Positions 1 through 11,619 of a stretch of 64,000 nt of DNA are shown here, piece after piece; within the stretch, counting starts at the first letter, position 1, and each line of letters opens with the position of its first letter. The DNA comes from Ciborinia camelliae (lineage: Eukaryota > Ascomycota > Leotiomycetes > Helotiales > Sclerotiniaceae), in the NCBI GenBank assembly GCA_025890175.1, contig JANPYM010000001.1, positions 2,216,853 to 2,280,852 of the forward strand, written 5' to 3'. A program made the position numbers and the translations under genes. Under the pieces are notes generated by a model. The model ran no database searches, was not told where the DNA came from, and saw only the letters and a list, made by a program, of their open reading frames with translations.

Positions 1-297
1 AGCCTCAGTCTCCTTCTGCTGATGCATAAAACTGAAGGCTTTCCGCAGATGAATAACATTCTTCAAGGTCGATAGTAGTTGTTGGCTAACTTTGATTTTA
101 GGTTGGGTACAACTGGCGATGAATCGAGCAATTTCTGCATACTTGGCCAGAGGAAACGAGTGGGTAGATTTGATGGATGAAGATTTATCGTCTTTGAAGA
201 AGTTGCACAACTGGGCTGTTGTAACAAGCCATGTGAAGACAGCCTTTGTGCCACTTTTGTACTGAAGGTAACTGTCGACACGTAAATCTTGAGACAT
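1..297 (-). CDS. DUF6604-domain protein, N-terminal part, cut by window edge
   Basis: An open frame of 99 codons starts with ATG at 295-297 and runs off the left edge without a stop. It begins MSQDLRVDSYLQYKSGTKAV, followed by FTWLVTTAQLCNFF. This YxxYKxGTxxxxTWL pattern is the usual start of fungal DUF6604 proteins. The later segment around residues 68-90, with LLSTLKNVIHLRKAFS, also suits that domain, in which a helix LLxTLxxxIxLRK follows a variable stretch. DUF6604 proteins are large and of unknown function, so only the first tenth or so is visible here. No intron is needed. The gene points away from the HFCD-ankyrin gene, leaving about 1.4 kb between the two starts. Confidence 0.72.
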   Translation of the reverse strand, partial: MSQDLRVDSYLQYKSGTKAVFTWLVTTAQLCNFFKDDKSSSIKSTHSFPLAKYAEIARFIASCTQPKIKVSQQLLSTLKNVIHLRKAFSFMHQQKETEA

Positions 298-1757
298 TTG
301 GAGTGATCTGGGTGCTCTCAATTTGACCAGTCTGTGGGTTATCGGATGTTGAAATCCAACATTTGAAATCGAAGGCAAATATGAGAATCTATTTTTTGGG
401 GGGGATTCGCAGTGCAGATTTGGTTAGAGTTGGTGTTACTATTTGATAGTCTGCATTCATTAGTCTTGTTGGCTTTGGATATTGTTAGCAGTTGGGTGAA
501 TGCGAATAAATAGAGGCCAAAAGGCACTCAAACGGTCTTCGTGTTGTATATCAAATGATTACGCAATACTGTTGTGGCTCTGCCGTACAATTCCCTTCAC
601 CGTAAGGCCCTCATCCTCTCAGATAATTCTTTTCCTTCTACATCTAAATAATCTTCCTCAAATACTGAAGAAGCATGATACCTCCGCTCTCAATTCTCCA
701 ATTTGTCAGTAGATCCACTGCTTTCTTCGCAACTCAAGCTGCATACTCTTTATTCCCTAACCCTAAGTTGTACTAATCAGCGTTTTCTTTAAAATCAAAA
801 AGTCTTTCTTTTATCAAAAGACTTGAAGATTTTTTATGCAAATCAATTAATTAATAAGAAAGATTGAAGTAACCAGACTAAGCTAATTGTATAACTTGAA
901 TTGACGGTGTCCCTAGAAGCATTTACACACCATTCTTAGCCAAAGAATAAATTATAACAGAGAAGAAAGGAGCGAAATAGTTCAGAATATCTACCTATTC
1001 CAACATTTTTTTACTTTATCTCGCTAAAAAAGGGAGGAGAGAAGAGGGAAAGACAACCCTTTCGTACTAATCTTACTAAACACTGTATAAAGGGTAGGAT
1101 ATCGCATAAATACCTAGGTATTTAACTCTCATCCTTAGTTACCTACCGGTATAACATTATATTAGAGGTAGTGATATGAAGGAGGAATAAAAATTTATAT
1201 ATATATTTATGATTATCACTTGATTACTTCATCAAATATATCATTGGACATTTATGGCGGGGTTTCGTTGTTGAGTGGCTGAAATTTGATTAAAAGTGGC
1301 GTCTCTTACAGGGGTTTAAAGTGGTTCATTGTGGCTCATTGTGGCTCATTGTTTGGCCCAACGCATCATCTCGAGTATTTGTCGGCACTCGGCCGTAGGT
1401 GGATATGGGATGATCAAAGAATCCTTGGAATGGTTCTATTCACACATTTTCTGCCATTGGTAGCCGTACAGAACCGTATCTGTATCTGTTTCATTTTATA
1501 CATATTAAACTCATCGACTGATAAATCATTCCATTCCAATTTTCTATGAGAACTTGCTCTACATACCTACATATATACTCCAATTTCATCCTCACCGGTC
1601 AATCAATTAATCAAACAAACTAACTAGGTACCTAACTTAATCCATTCGACATCAGTTTGATTACAGTTTTCTCCAAATCACCACATCAACACCCACCGCT
1701 TCTTTACAGTTTTCCAGCTGTGCATTGAATGCCAGCGAGGTCTTTAAATTATTCAAA
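298..1757. other. Intergenic region between two divergent genes
   Basis: I see no convincing gene. The stretch is AT-rich and holds a CCCTAACCCTAA run at 755-766, a CCTAGGTA palindrome near 1113 and an (AT)n run near 1197. It serves as upstream DNA for the DUF6604 gene and the HFCD-ankyrin gene. The short open frames show no family motif. Confidence 0.5.
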
Positions 1758-3629
1758 ATGGCAGACCACGCATTCGCACTTCGGAAAGAATTTAGTAAAG
1801 GACTTCCCAAGATCTCTTCATCTTCATCCATCGCAGATATGAGAATCACTGAATCTCAAAAGTTGAAAGTCCTTGTGGCCGCAAATGGTAGCAAAGATGT
1901 AGCACAAGCTCTTGCACTCGTCGTGAGGTTATCAAAGAATCCTAAAATCGAAACACGAGCGATTATCGACGAAGAGACATGGCCATCGTATCGTTTATCC
2001 CACGAGACACTGGCATACCAAAACAAGAGGTTCCTGACGAGGGGGACGGACGACACAAGAAAAGGCATAGAACGAGATCAAATCGAATTTTTCCGACAAG
2101 AAGCCTTCGAATTATGTGACTGGGCAGATATACTTGTACTTGCACCTATCGATGCCGACACGTTTGCGAAGATGTTGCACGGCATAACGGATTGTCTGTT
2201 GCTTGAAATTCTCCGCGGGTGGGACGTATCCAAGAAGATATTACTCGTACCAGGAATGACGACATCTATGTGGGAGAATCCGATCACGAAGAAACAATTG
2301 AACAAAGTGCGGAGAAAGTGGCAATGGGTTCGAGTTATGCAACCCATACTGTGGCATTATGATGCGAAGGGGCCGGGGAAATGTTTCGTCGGGTGGGATG
2401 GATTCAACGAACTTGTCGACGTTATCAAGAATCAAGCCGAACTTTTGACAATTGGACATGATGTGGATATTGCTGCTTCTGGTGCCGCCAGTCTCGCAAG
2501 ATATAATATGAAGACGGATGCGCTCCTTCCACCAGAAATATGGACCCTCATTTTCGAATACGTAGGGGACTGGGAGGTATCAAGGGCGCTCAACGTGTAT
2601 GCCAAAATTCCAAGACCGATTGAATGGCAACGAAAGCCAGATGATGAGAAAGACGAATTACAAATTTATATGCGATCACTCGAGCGGATTATCCTTACAT
2701 CTCCCGTCTGCAAGATCACCGACAAACTAGATACAGCCCCTAAAAACATGCGAGAGCTTTCTCCACTATGTGTCAAACTCATAATCAAATTCTGTTTGAC
2801 AGAAGTTCTCTCATATTTAGAAACAAAATTCAAGGACGTGTTTTGGGCCACTTTTGGGCAGAAACTTTTACCTACCAAAGCGTCTGCGGTTTATGGACGT
2901 ACCGAAATTCTAGAATGGTGGCGCACATCTCCCTCTTTCCTCTCTAAAGATTATACTGCAGAAGCAATCGATGGAGCCTCAAAATCTGGATACGTACATG
3001 TTCTCGACTGGTGGAAAAAGTCCGGACTCCCCCTCAAATACACAGAATTGGCGCTGGAGCAAGCATCCTCCAAAGGACATATGCTAGTTCTCGAATGGTG
3101 GAAACAAGCGAGCCTTCCTCACAACGAAGCCGAAAGACGAACTCGACATGCAGAAGCTACATCCAATAGCTCCGATGTCCTCCCAGCTCTGCAACTCAAA
3201 CCTGGTAAGGCATTACTAGCCGCTGCGCAAAACAATAAACCCCTCGTTCTCCGCTGGTGGGATAATTCCGGCATTCCAGTCGCACATTCTGAATCTGTGG
3301 CGAAAGTCGCGTCAGCTCATGGCCATGTCACATGTTTAGACACGTGGCGAGAACTCAAGGGCGAGAAACTCGCATTTGATACTCAGGTTCTTGTAGGTCC
3401 TACGAAAAATGGCCATGTAGAGGTTTTGGAGTGGTGGGCAAATTACAGTCATGGATCGGATGGGCGACCGGGTGGGAGAGTCGAATATAAGACTTGTGAT
3501 ATTGAGGAGGCGCTTGAAGATAGCGTGGGCAATGAGGGTGAGGAATTGGAGGTTAGGAGGTGGTGGGCGAAGATGGGGTTAAATTTGGGGGGGTCGGTTA
3601 GTGAATGGACAAGGGTTAAGGTTTTGTAG
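1758..3629 (+). CDS. HFCD flavoprotein-like domain fused to F-box-like and ankyrin-like repeats
   Basis: A single exon encodes 623 aa from the ATG at 1758, chosen over an in-frame ATG at 1725 for its better context (CAAAATGG). Residues about 35-235 resemble the HFCD flavoprotein fold of phosphopantothenoylcysteine decarboxylase and Hal3: LKVLVAANGS, then WADILVLAPIDADTFAK (about 122-138) and PGMTTSMWENP (about 165-175). Active decarboxylases carry PAMNTxMW and a conserved His just before ELxxWAD. Here the Asn position is Thr and the His position is not His, so the known chemistry is probably lost. A short F-box-like segment (LLPPEIWTLIFEYVGDW, about 257-275) follows. The rest is degenerate ankyrin-like units with a repeated VLEWW or VLDWWKKSGLP core. 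I infer a flavin-binding or scaffold role; the substrate is unknown. Confidence 0.8.
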   Translation: MADHAFALRKEFSKGLPKISSSSSIADMRITESQKLKVLVAANGSKDVAQALALVVRLSKNPKIETRAIIDEETWPSYRLSHETLAYQNKRFLTRGTDDTRKGIERDQIEFFRQEAFELCDWADILVLAPIDADTFAKMLHGITDCLLLEILRGWDVSKKILLVPGMTTSMWENPITKKQLNKVRRKWQWVRVMQPILWHYDAKGPGKCFVGWDGFNELVDVIKNQAELLTIGHDVDIAASGAASLARYNMKTDALLPPEIWTLIFEYVGDWEVSRALNVYAKIPRPIEWQRKPDDEKDELQIYMRSLERIILTSPVCKITDKLDTAPKNMRELSPLCVKLIIKFCLTEVLSYLETKFKDVFWATFGQKLLPTKASAVYGRTEILEWWRTSPSFLSKDYTAEAIDGASKSGYVHVLDWWKKSGLPLKYTELALEQASSKGHMLVLEWWKQASLPHNEAERRTRHAEATSNSSDVLPALQLKPGKALLAAAQNNKPLVLRWWDNSGIPVAHSESVAKVASAHGHVTCLDTWRELKGEKLAFDTQVLVGPTKNGHVEVLEWWANYSHGSDGRPGGRVEYKTCDIEEALEDSVGNEGEELEVRRWWAKMGLNLGGSVSEWTRVKVL

Positions 3630-4404
3630 ATTATTGATATGGGATGGGTATGATGTTATGTTATGTTAGCGACGTACGAATTTATGGAATTGCACGGGCT
3701 GGAATGGGATGGGGTGATTGGAAGGATGGATGGATGATATGAGCATTTGCGAGGAGTTGCAGAACGAGCTTGATATTTTACCACAATAAGTACCTCGAAT
3801 AGCCAGAATCTCTCTTTTCGTATATACAAATTACAAAACGCTACAGTATATTGTGGATGCTTATTAGTAGGTACTTTTCGAATAATATTATCTATGGTAA
3901 AAGGTAAAAGAAGGTTGGGCTAGCGGCCATTTCTAACAAATATAACGATGGTATGGTTATCGTAATTTAGTAGGTAGGTACTTCTAAAATTATATGTATG
4001 CATATAAATTTCATGTCATTATTATGGGTTATTCGAGATATTGACAGTATACAAGTACGATCAACTGGGTAGAATATTAGATTGAGATGAGGAGGAAAGA
4101 GCTAGCTAGTGAGGGTAAAGCACTCATGAGAGGTCGAGGTCTGATGATGCCTAAGGCAATCAACCTAGTCAAGTCATACCTACCCGAGGACTGTAACACG
4201 AAGCTAAAAGGGGTAGAAATTCGAAATCTCGTTAATCTAATTCTAATGCTAATTCCATCCTATGATCAATGGCTTTAAATTTTCAAGGTTCAGCGCGTGT
4301 AAAAGATATTTATAATCAATTTAGATGATAAGGCATTAATTGGTTAATAAGGTAGGGGTTTTTTCATCAAAATCTAAACTATTTTACGAGAAGATATTAT
4401 CTTC
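3630..4404. other. Intergenic region (3' ends converge)
   Basis: This AT-rich spacer lies between the 3' end of the HFCD-ankyrin gene and the 3' end of the chitinase gene. It has several TAGGTA motifs (3868, 3971). A short open frame at 4087-4278 has no recognisable feature and I do not call it. The DNA probably carries both 3' UTRs. Confidence 0.45.
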
Positions 4405-7124
4405 TTAACCAATTAATTCGGTATCCAAGTTACCCCATGTGAGGCCTCTTCGCTTCGCAAGCACTGGGGGTAATGGGGTATCAGTGATCCTCGGATCTAA
4501 ATTCCTAGCCGGTCCTGCGCGAAGTTCTTCCCGCGCTGTGATCTTTCTTTTAGATGCCTTTACGCTAGAAGTGACAGTTGACGTAATCGTTTCAACGATA
4601 TCGGTTGAGAGAGTTGTTGTAAAGCCGGCCCAGGAGAGGACTGCATCGCCAGAATCTTCAAATAAATCCTCGCAATCTGCAATGATTGTACTCTCTTCCG
4701 CCCATTCTATTGCGATGGCGATTTCTCCTGTTGTGTGAATTAGTACTTGATGACTTTGAGCGAAAGCTCCTTTTCACGCTTACCTAAAACTATGACGGAT
4801 GTTAGCTTGATATTTACAGTGAAGTGCTTGGAAAAGGAATACATACTTGGAATTGCTGCTTCAATGCCGCTTACCACATCGAGAAAACCGGGGACAGCCA
4901 CCTCACAGAAATCAGTAGCTACTGCGTCAATGACAGATTTTGCTACGCGAAGTTAACTTTTGTTGCGTGTCAAATATTAATAGGGGAGCAGGAATCAAAC
5001 GAAAGAGTTCTGAAAAAAGGAGATTTTCTGCATACCAGCATCGGCAATGGCTACTGTGACAGTAGCAATGATAGCACTAATCACATTTTCCTCCACACCA
5101 TTTTCAGAAACATCTAGAGTGTTAGTTTTCACTGGCTGTGAGAGGGGTGCTTTGAATCCGGCGCAGCAGTAACTTTGCAGGCCTCCATTGCAGGTTTGAT
5201 CTTGCAGTTTACCATTGACGGTAACATAGTGGTTGGTATTCTGAGCCACTCGCGTTTCCCCGGAGTTGCAACCACCGGAACAGGGCAAGCCCTGTCCTCT
5301 CCATCCTCTCCAAGTACATGTTCCCATTGTGGTTCCAGAAGCACAGCATAGTGTTTCCACTTCTCCAGACGAACACTCCGAGGCCGTTGGCAGAGAACCT
5401 GGCTGACCTTTCATGTTTGTCACGCCACTGTAACCAGAGAGACAATCTTGCCCACATTCGGAAGTATAGCATGCAATCCCTGCCTACATTATGATCCCCA
5501 AGTAAGTAATTTGTAACAGGGGAGGAGATCTTGAGAAACCGACCTCAGTATTGTCCTTAAGCTGACTCATATAATTGATAGCTTTCTCACTTAAGCCTGT
5601 GTCTGCTTGAGATCCATAGCCAGTGGGCGTTGATTGGTTCGCGAGATCTACAGCCCATACCATCATGCCCCCAAGGCAGAGATCATTAGCAAAACTAAAT
5701 TTTTGAGCATAAGTTACACTATCGTCGTAGCTGACCCATTGGTCTTCTCCCCAGGTAATCCAATTGACGGCGCCTACTTCGTCGTAGAAAGGTGTGACGT
5801 CATTTTCTGCAATTATAGCCTGGATCTCCGCATTCGAGAGAATGCCAGAGGTTGCTGTGCAAGATCCTGGCTTACCACCCGTTTTAAATTGACACACGCC
5901 ATTGGGAGTAGTGCATCTACGCAGAAGAATACTTAGTATATTTCATGGAAAGCTCTCGGGGTTTCTACCTTGGATCTGCGAGTGTAAAACTACGGCCATA
6001 CCATCCTTGACCAAGTACCACTTTGCCAGGTGTTACTCCAGCTTGCCAAAGGAGATCAAGGGCAGCGCTGATTTTGGTTGAATTTGTATGAGGTTCGATA
6101 TATGGTCCTGTTTACTGTCAGCAATTTGTGTATTGACACTTGTATTGTAATTAGAAAGTCTGTATTCTTAACGCACCTGCATAAATATCTGTTGCATCCC
6201 AGGTTCCATGAAGATCATAAGCCATAAAATTGAACCAATCGACGTATTCCTCCATTTCTACAGGCTGAAGAACGAAATTGATAAGTGAGTGCCTGAGTAT
6301 TCTTAACTATTGGGACTTACCAGAAACCCTTGTAAGTACGATTCCGAGGCTGGTAATGTCACTGATATGCCATAACTTTGGCCAAACGCAGCTCTCATGT
6401 CAGAAAGGAGCAAAACAAAATTTGCCCCATCTTCTGTCGATCCACCTCGATCAGATGTGCCTATAGACCTGTCAGTCCCATGATCAATGACCAGTATTTC
6501 TACCAAACTATAAATTACCTGGGTACTCCCAGTCAAGATCGACTCCGTCAAAGCTATAAGTTTTCATGAATTGAATCAAGCTGGCGATGAATGCCGCCCT
6601 ATTAGTTGAAGATGAAGCCATATTGCTCCATGCTTTCCGTGTAGAGCCAGAATCCGTGAACGACCAGCCACCAACTGAAATCCAAGTCTCCAGACCGGAG
6701 TACGTGGACTTTACAGCAGTAAAGTCACTGAGCATGGAAGCCATGTTTGCGTCCATACTTGTGATAGTGAAGGATGAAGGGTCGAAATATGCAAATGCCA
6801 TATTGAGGTGAGTAAACCCTGCAAGGTTCAAGTCACTGGGAGAGATGGCATCACAAGATCTTTCGGTAGACCATGTCTCATAATAACCTTCGGGAGTATA
6901 TCAGCATCCATTGTAGGTAGAGGGTAGAATCGCTCACCGATGATTTTCTGTGATGCGGAACTTCCAGAGCAGAATGGCTTGAGCACGGCATCTCTAGCTA
7001 ACTTCAAACCACCTGTGTTGAAGTCTTGCAAGCTGTCGATACTTTTAAAAGCACCATTCCGGCCATTGTCAATTAATTTTGCAGCACCGAAGAGGCAGAA
7101 AGTGAGAGAAAGTAATAGCCTCAT
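4405..7124 (-). CDS. GH18 chitinase, subgroup C type, secreted
   Basis: My model has nine exons: 7124-6938, 6887-6519, 6460-6321, 6264-6177, 6107-5969, 5916-5544, 5483-5036, 4942-4847 and 4727-4405. Phases close to give 720 aa. A signal peptide (MRLLLSLTFCLFGAA) leads into the GH18 barrel starting GYYETWSTERSC. The catalytic DxxDxDxE motif is FDGVDLDWEYPG, and WYGRSF and MVWAVDL follow. After the barrel comes a Cys-rich region (CCASGTTMGTCTWRGWRG) typical of subgroup-C chitinases, which share this part with the Kluyveromyces killer-toxin chitinase subunit. I see no CBM18 or LysM in the chitinase itself; the LysM module sits in the divergent neighbour. The exon 6 donor (GTCGGT) is non-consensus, so that junction is least sure. 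It presumably hydrolyses chitin outside the cell. Confidence 0.85.
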
Positions 7125-8378
7125 GGCGGGCTTATTCTGACGCGGTAAGAAGACACAGAAAGTTGAGTAGTCTTTTCACTTTGAGGGGAGCTTCTAAGAA
7201 AGCATTTATTATGAAGTATGAGAAGGGTTTCAACTCCCCATGGATGTTCTTGGCCCCCATTTCCGTTTGTAACTCTTTACCCTTCATGCGCGTCCACTTC
7301 AACTCATTTCGAGCAGTTAGCCTCCACTCTCTTGTCAATTGGCCGAAATGATGCTTACCTGAGTACTGAATAAAACGGACATTGGATTAGCTGCAAGCTG
7401 CAAGCTGCAGGAAAGATAACTTTTGGATGATGATATCGCGTATATAACCAGTCGCAACTTTGAAGAACCATAATTATCGAGTGACGAATGAATTTTGGCA
7501 GCCCCACCTATCGGCAGGCCCACATCATTCAATTCTGCATGGTATGGAATCAGAGAAAAGTCGGAAGGTACAATCGACATTTTAAGGAGGGTGGATGCCA
7601 AGACAGACTAGTCTACATTCCCGCAGAGCTGCAAAGCTTCTTTTGACTACAGGTATCCAAGACTATTGATAAGTCTCCATTTCTGTTATATACCCAAGTC
7701 GGCCATTTACACCAATCACGCGCATGTCACACCACTTTTCCTTCGAATAACAAATTAGATGAGTTCATAAACAATTATAAGATCAAGGGACAGTACTAGG
7801 CTTACGTCACCTAATACCATGAGGTATTAGAGAAAATTTTATATCATGCAGGCAACTACCTAGATCCGGATGTTGTTGAATATACGAGATGGGTCACGGG
7901 TGAGGCGGCACTGAGGCCGGGGTATCAGGGTGGGGTGATTTGCAGGACACTGTACAGGTTAATTTATGCCCCTCCAAACTTCCAAAGCTTGTGTTCACCC
8001 CAAATACCAGCACATGATACATGATGTATCAAATATGAAGATATTGATGGATTTTTTTACAATCTAGGCTTTCTGGCTCATTTCATCTCTTCCGGCAGTC
8101 ACATATGTTTTCGTCTAATACTGCATCGGCCCAGGGCTTAAAAGAGTTAGAGATTCGAGAACTGGTAGCGTTTCGGCCCTACTCACACAGACCTTACTTA
8201 CCTTGAAGAGTTATGGATAGGCATGTTTAGATCTTTGTTCAACTCCTCTCTTGCCGGCAGTGTCCATCGTATTTCTGCCCGATGTCATCGATAAATTCTC
8301 TTCTATACTTAAAAGCCTGCCGTTTCAGCGGAAGAAATTCCTGAGTGATCAGAATTAGATTCAGTCGCCACCAGCAAG
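7125..8378. promoter_or_regulatory. Divergent promoter region of chitinase and LysM gene
   Basis: A 1.25 kb spacer separates the two start codons, which face away from each other. No gene is supported here; short frames on both strands lack motifs. I cannot point to a specific operator. Shared upstream DNA is the basis for suggesting co-regulation, which is an inference. Confidence 0.5.
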
Positions 8379-9697
8379 ATGACTCTCCTACCGTTCTTTC
8401 TATTATCCTTATCTGCTACACGCACATTAGCTCAGTTCAGTTTATGGCCAACAGTCAACTCTTCCATACTAACACAAAGTCTTGGTGTTTCTGATACTTG
8501 TTTAGCCGCACTGTAAGCATATCTACACTTAACACGAGCGTTGTCTAATTGTACCTGTTATATAGTAACGAAACTGTCTCATGCAACCCAATTCTTTTTA
8601 AGAGAACCAAATCAGTGGACTACTTCTTCTGGACGAGTGAAAATGTTACAGACTTATGCACCTCAACCTGTCAGGAGTCGGCGACTTCCTGGAACGAGCA
8701 GGTTGTTAGCAATTGTGCCGATGAAACCGTAACTTACAACAATATGGCGGTACCCGCGAGCTCTATCTCAGGGCGGCATGTTGATGGACTAAGTTTGGCG
8801 TGTCTGACGTCATCAGCAGGAGCTTCATGTATCGTTGACTCCCAAAGCTGGCAAGGCGCGGATATGATATATAATTCAGATGGTTAGTGATTTCTTTTTT
8901 TTTCTTTCAAAAGGTATGGCATGTACTGACTAAAAAGGATCTTTGGCCGACGAACAACCACTCACTCAAATGTACGACAATGCAACTTTATGCGACGAAT
9001 GCTTCACCGATATCATGAAAGCGAGATTGAACTCACCATATGCCTCTTCCTCTAGTTTCAACACTTACTTGGCTGCAGAGCTGGTCAGTATCCTTGAATG
9101 GTGTGGGGAAGATTCAAATATTACCGTGTCGGAACCAACCTCGTATACATCAGCTTCTATAACAGCTACTGCGACCTCAAGTACTACAGTATCAACTTGT
9201 ACTGGTCAGTCATTATCTCCTGCAAAAGTCAAGCAGAGGCAATTGCTATCCAAAGCATCGGCAGATACAAACATAACGCAACAATGCGAGAATCTCTCTA
9301 CGGAGTACAATGTGCCTACCGGTGCTCTTCTAATCGCCACAGGAAACAGCGATTGCAATATTACAACCTCGACTTGCCTACCACCAGCGTGCGAGCTCAA
9401 GCAAATAGGAGAAACTGACTCTACCTGTACATCGCTAGCAGCTCAACTGGAAGTCGCAGGTGGAAGTGTAAGCACAATACAGCTGCTCTCATGGAACCCT
9501 ACAATCATCGGGACTTGCGATGACTTGCAGCTCGGACAATACGTTTGCATTACGTAGGTAAAACTATCTTCCTTCCTGTCCTATTACTAATTTTGTGTTT
9601 CTTCAGCCCTCCCGGAGGAGCTTGGGTGCCCGTCATCGCAAATATAACAAATGGAACAGCGGAGGACAACGGTGGAATCACACAAAGCTATTCCTAA
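8379..9697 (+). CDS. Secreted LysM-domain protein
   Basis: Four exons (8379-8512, 8566-8882, 8938-9553, 9607-9697) give 385 aa with closing phases and consensus splice sites. Residues 1-18 form a signal peptide (MTLLPFFLLSLSATRTLA). The mature protein has many paired Cys residues and a Thr/Ser-rich linker near residues 195-215. The C-terminal third reads as LysM: CTSLAAQLEVAGGSVSTIQL, then LLSWNPTIIGTCDDLQLGQYVCI followed by TPPGG. This WNP...C..L..GQYVC pattern is characteristic of fungal LysM proteins that bind chitin oligomers. A LysM gene divergent from a subgroup-C chitinase is a known arrangement in filamentous ascomycetes. The role could be chitin protection, chitin scavenging or self-wall remodelling; the sequence does not decide. 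Confidence 0.88.
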
Positions 9698-10194
9698 GCC
9701 ACAGCAGCGACTCTTCGTCGAGCATTAAACTGACTTAGCCTCCAGCTTTTGGAGTGACTAAGCATATTGTATTGGAGTATCTTGTTACGATCGGACCATA
9801 TTTGGAAGCAAAAAATAGTGATGTGATAGTATACGAGTAGCAAAATAATTTCCATATAATATATAGCACTTGCTAATTCATGATATCATGGCCGATACGG
9901 CATACTTTGCAGAACTCAAATAAATGAAAGGTGCAGAAGTCACACAAAGCGTTAAACCTAGATAAACCCTGGAAAATAGAAAATAACGGAGGATGTCCAA
10001 GACTCGTAAACCATTAATAACTGACTCGAAAAAAAATTATAGATGGTAGATTGGTTGCCTCCAAATTAACGTGACACAAGTTCGTCCACGAATCGAAGCT
10101 CTACAACGCAACTCCTCAGCTTCCAGGCAATACGAATAATATAGTTCATTAGTAGAGCCTATGAACTTTTGGCCTCAAGTTTTATAGAATAGAA
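9698..10194. other. Intergenic region
   Basis: About 500 bp lie between the 3' ends of the LysM gene and the next minus-strand gene. It is AT-rich with no gene, RNA or repeat that I can support; it probably holds the two 3' UTRs. Confidence 0.4.
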
Positions 10195-10704
10195 TCAGTT
10201 ACATTCACTCTCCCCCAAACAAAGAAACTCACCATCCAACTCCCTCGCCTGCAATGCCTTTTCGAAAGATTCCATATCTCTCTCACTCACTGACTTTCGT
10301 TCGGGACTATTAAAATTTACCACAAGCCTCAATTCCCGCAATGGTGATCCAGTCACTCCTCCCATACCCGGCATCCGTGGATCAGCGCCATAATTTAACA
10401 ACAACTCTACAACAAGAAGATTTTCGCATCGACGACTATAATCGAAGGTAATATAACCGGTAGCATAATGAAGTGTTCGTCCAGTACTTCGTTCAGACTG
10501 GGAGGTGTTGTCCATTTCGTTGGGATCATAACCGGATTCAAGAGCCGCCCAGCATTGTGCTGAGTTTTTCGGCGATAGGATGACCCGAGACAGGTTCCCA
10601 ATAGAGGGAAAGATTTCTGGTCCACGGAGGAGGGTTAAGTGGTGGAGTCGGTCCTTTTGACATTTTTTGAGAGTTCGTAGAATCGAGTTTTCATTGTTTA
10701 ACAA
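10195..10704 (-). CDS. Small ankyrin-like hypothetical protein, 5' end unresolved
   Basis: An open frame of about 169 codons contains ankyrin-like features: LHYATGYITFDYSRRCENLLVVELLLNYGADP is close to the ankyrin core (LHxA...VxxLLxxGADP), and WAALESGYDPNE resembles a preceding unit. The frame has no ATG at its 5' end; the first codon in range is TTG, and an in-frame TGA lies just upstream. Either a short 5' exon is missed or translation starts at an internal Met. The stop follows LCLGESECN. I do not recognise a specific family and call only a probable ankyrin-type protein. Confidence 0.5.
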   Translation of the reverse strand: MLNNENSILRTLKKCQKDRLHHLTLLRGPEIFPSIGNLSRVILSPKNSAQCWAALESGYDPNEMDNTSQSERSTGRTLHYATGYITFDYSRRCENLLVVELLLNYGADPRMPGMGGVTGSPLRELRLVVNFNSPERKSVSERDMESFEKALQARELDGEFLCLGESECN

Positions 10705-11619
10705 GAGTCGTGATTGTGTGAGGAGAGGGAGAGGAAGAGGTAATTGATTGCCAAGTTTTTGACTTCAGATGGCATGAGCTTACCGAGCTTATCTAATAGT
10801 CCACAATTCCCTACCTACTATAGGTAGGTACCCAGTAGTCAGGTCGTTTTCGGTCTGTTAACATCGCAAAATAACCTCGGTGGACTAGGGCGGGGTGCAT
10901 TCTTGTTGGTGGATGTTGGTTGACACGTGATACAGTATGTGGTAGGTTAGGGTGGTTCGAGAATTTCCTACTGTCACATTATCGTCTCTCTCACGTTGCT
11001 TCATATTTTCCATTTCCATTCCATGATAAGAAAAAGGGGTTGTATTTCAGTGAAAACATACTTGAATCTACAGATCAAGCTTGAAGGGCAGACCACATAT
11101 TGAGGTTCTCAATGACGCCAGAGCCCCGTGGAGAGTTTTGCTTTCGATTCTGTCCATTTCACTCCCGGTTAATGTTACTTTACCTCAGCTGCAGCTGAAA
11201 TTGTTGGCAATTTATCTGCATATTTCAATACTTGGAGTTGATCTCTTCACAAATCTCATGTTTTACTGGTTCGCTGTGAGGTTTAATGCTTGTTTTTTTA
11301 CGAGATGCTGTAGGCGCTGCAGGTGTACTTTAATGTAACCTCGCCATTGGGGCACAGAAAAATCTATTGGAAATCAACGCCCGATACCGTGATACCACGT
11401 TTCATCACACCAAACAAGGCTGAACAGCATCACAGAAGTCTGGATTGTTAAAAACATGGTAGCACCATCTCTTTCTATTTTTTCATACATTCATGATTTT
11501 TTCGCCTTTTATTCTCAAGAAAACGTTTTCACATGGCATGAATTAGTGTACAAATGCCTCCCTCCTAACACCTACAGGAGTCTACGGCTTCTCGAAAGCG
11601 AAATACAACACCCAATAAA
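10705..11619. other. Intergenic region
   Basis: There is no supported gene. A CCTACCTA/TAGGTAGG inverted repeat lies near 10810. An open frame at 11081-11338 is hydrophobic but shows no family motif or good start context. Confidence 0.4.
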
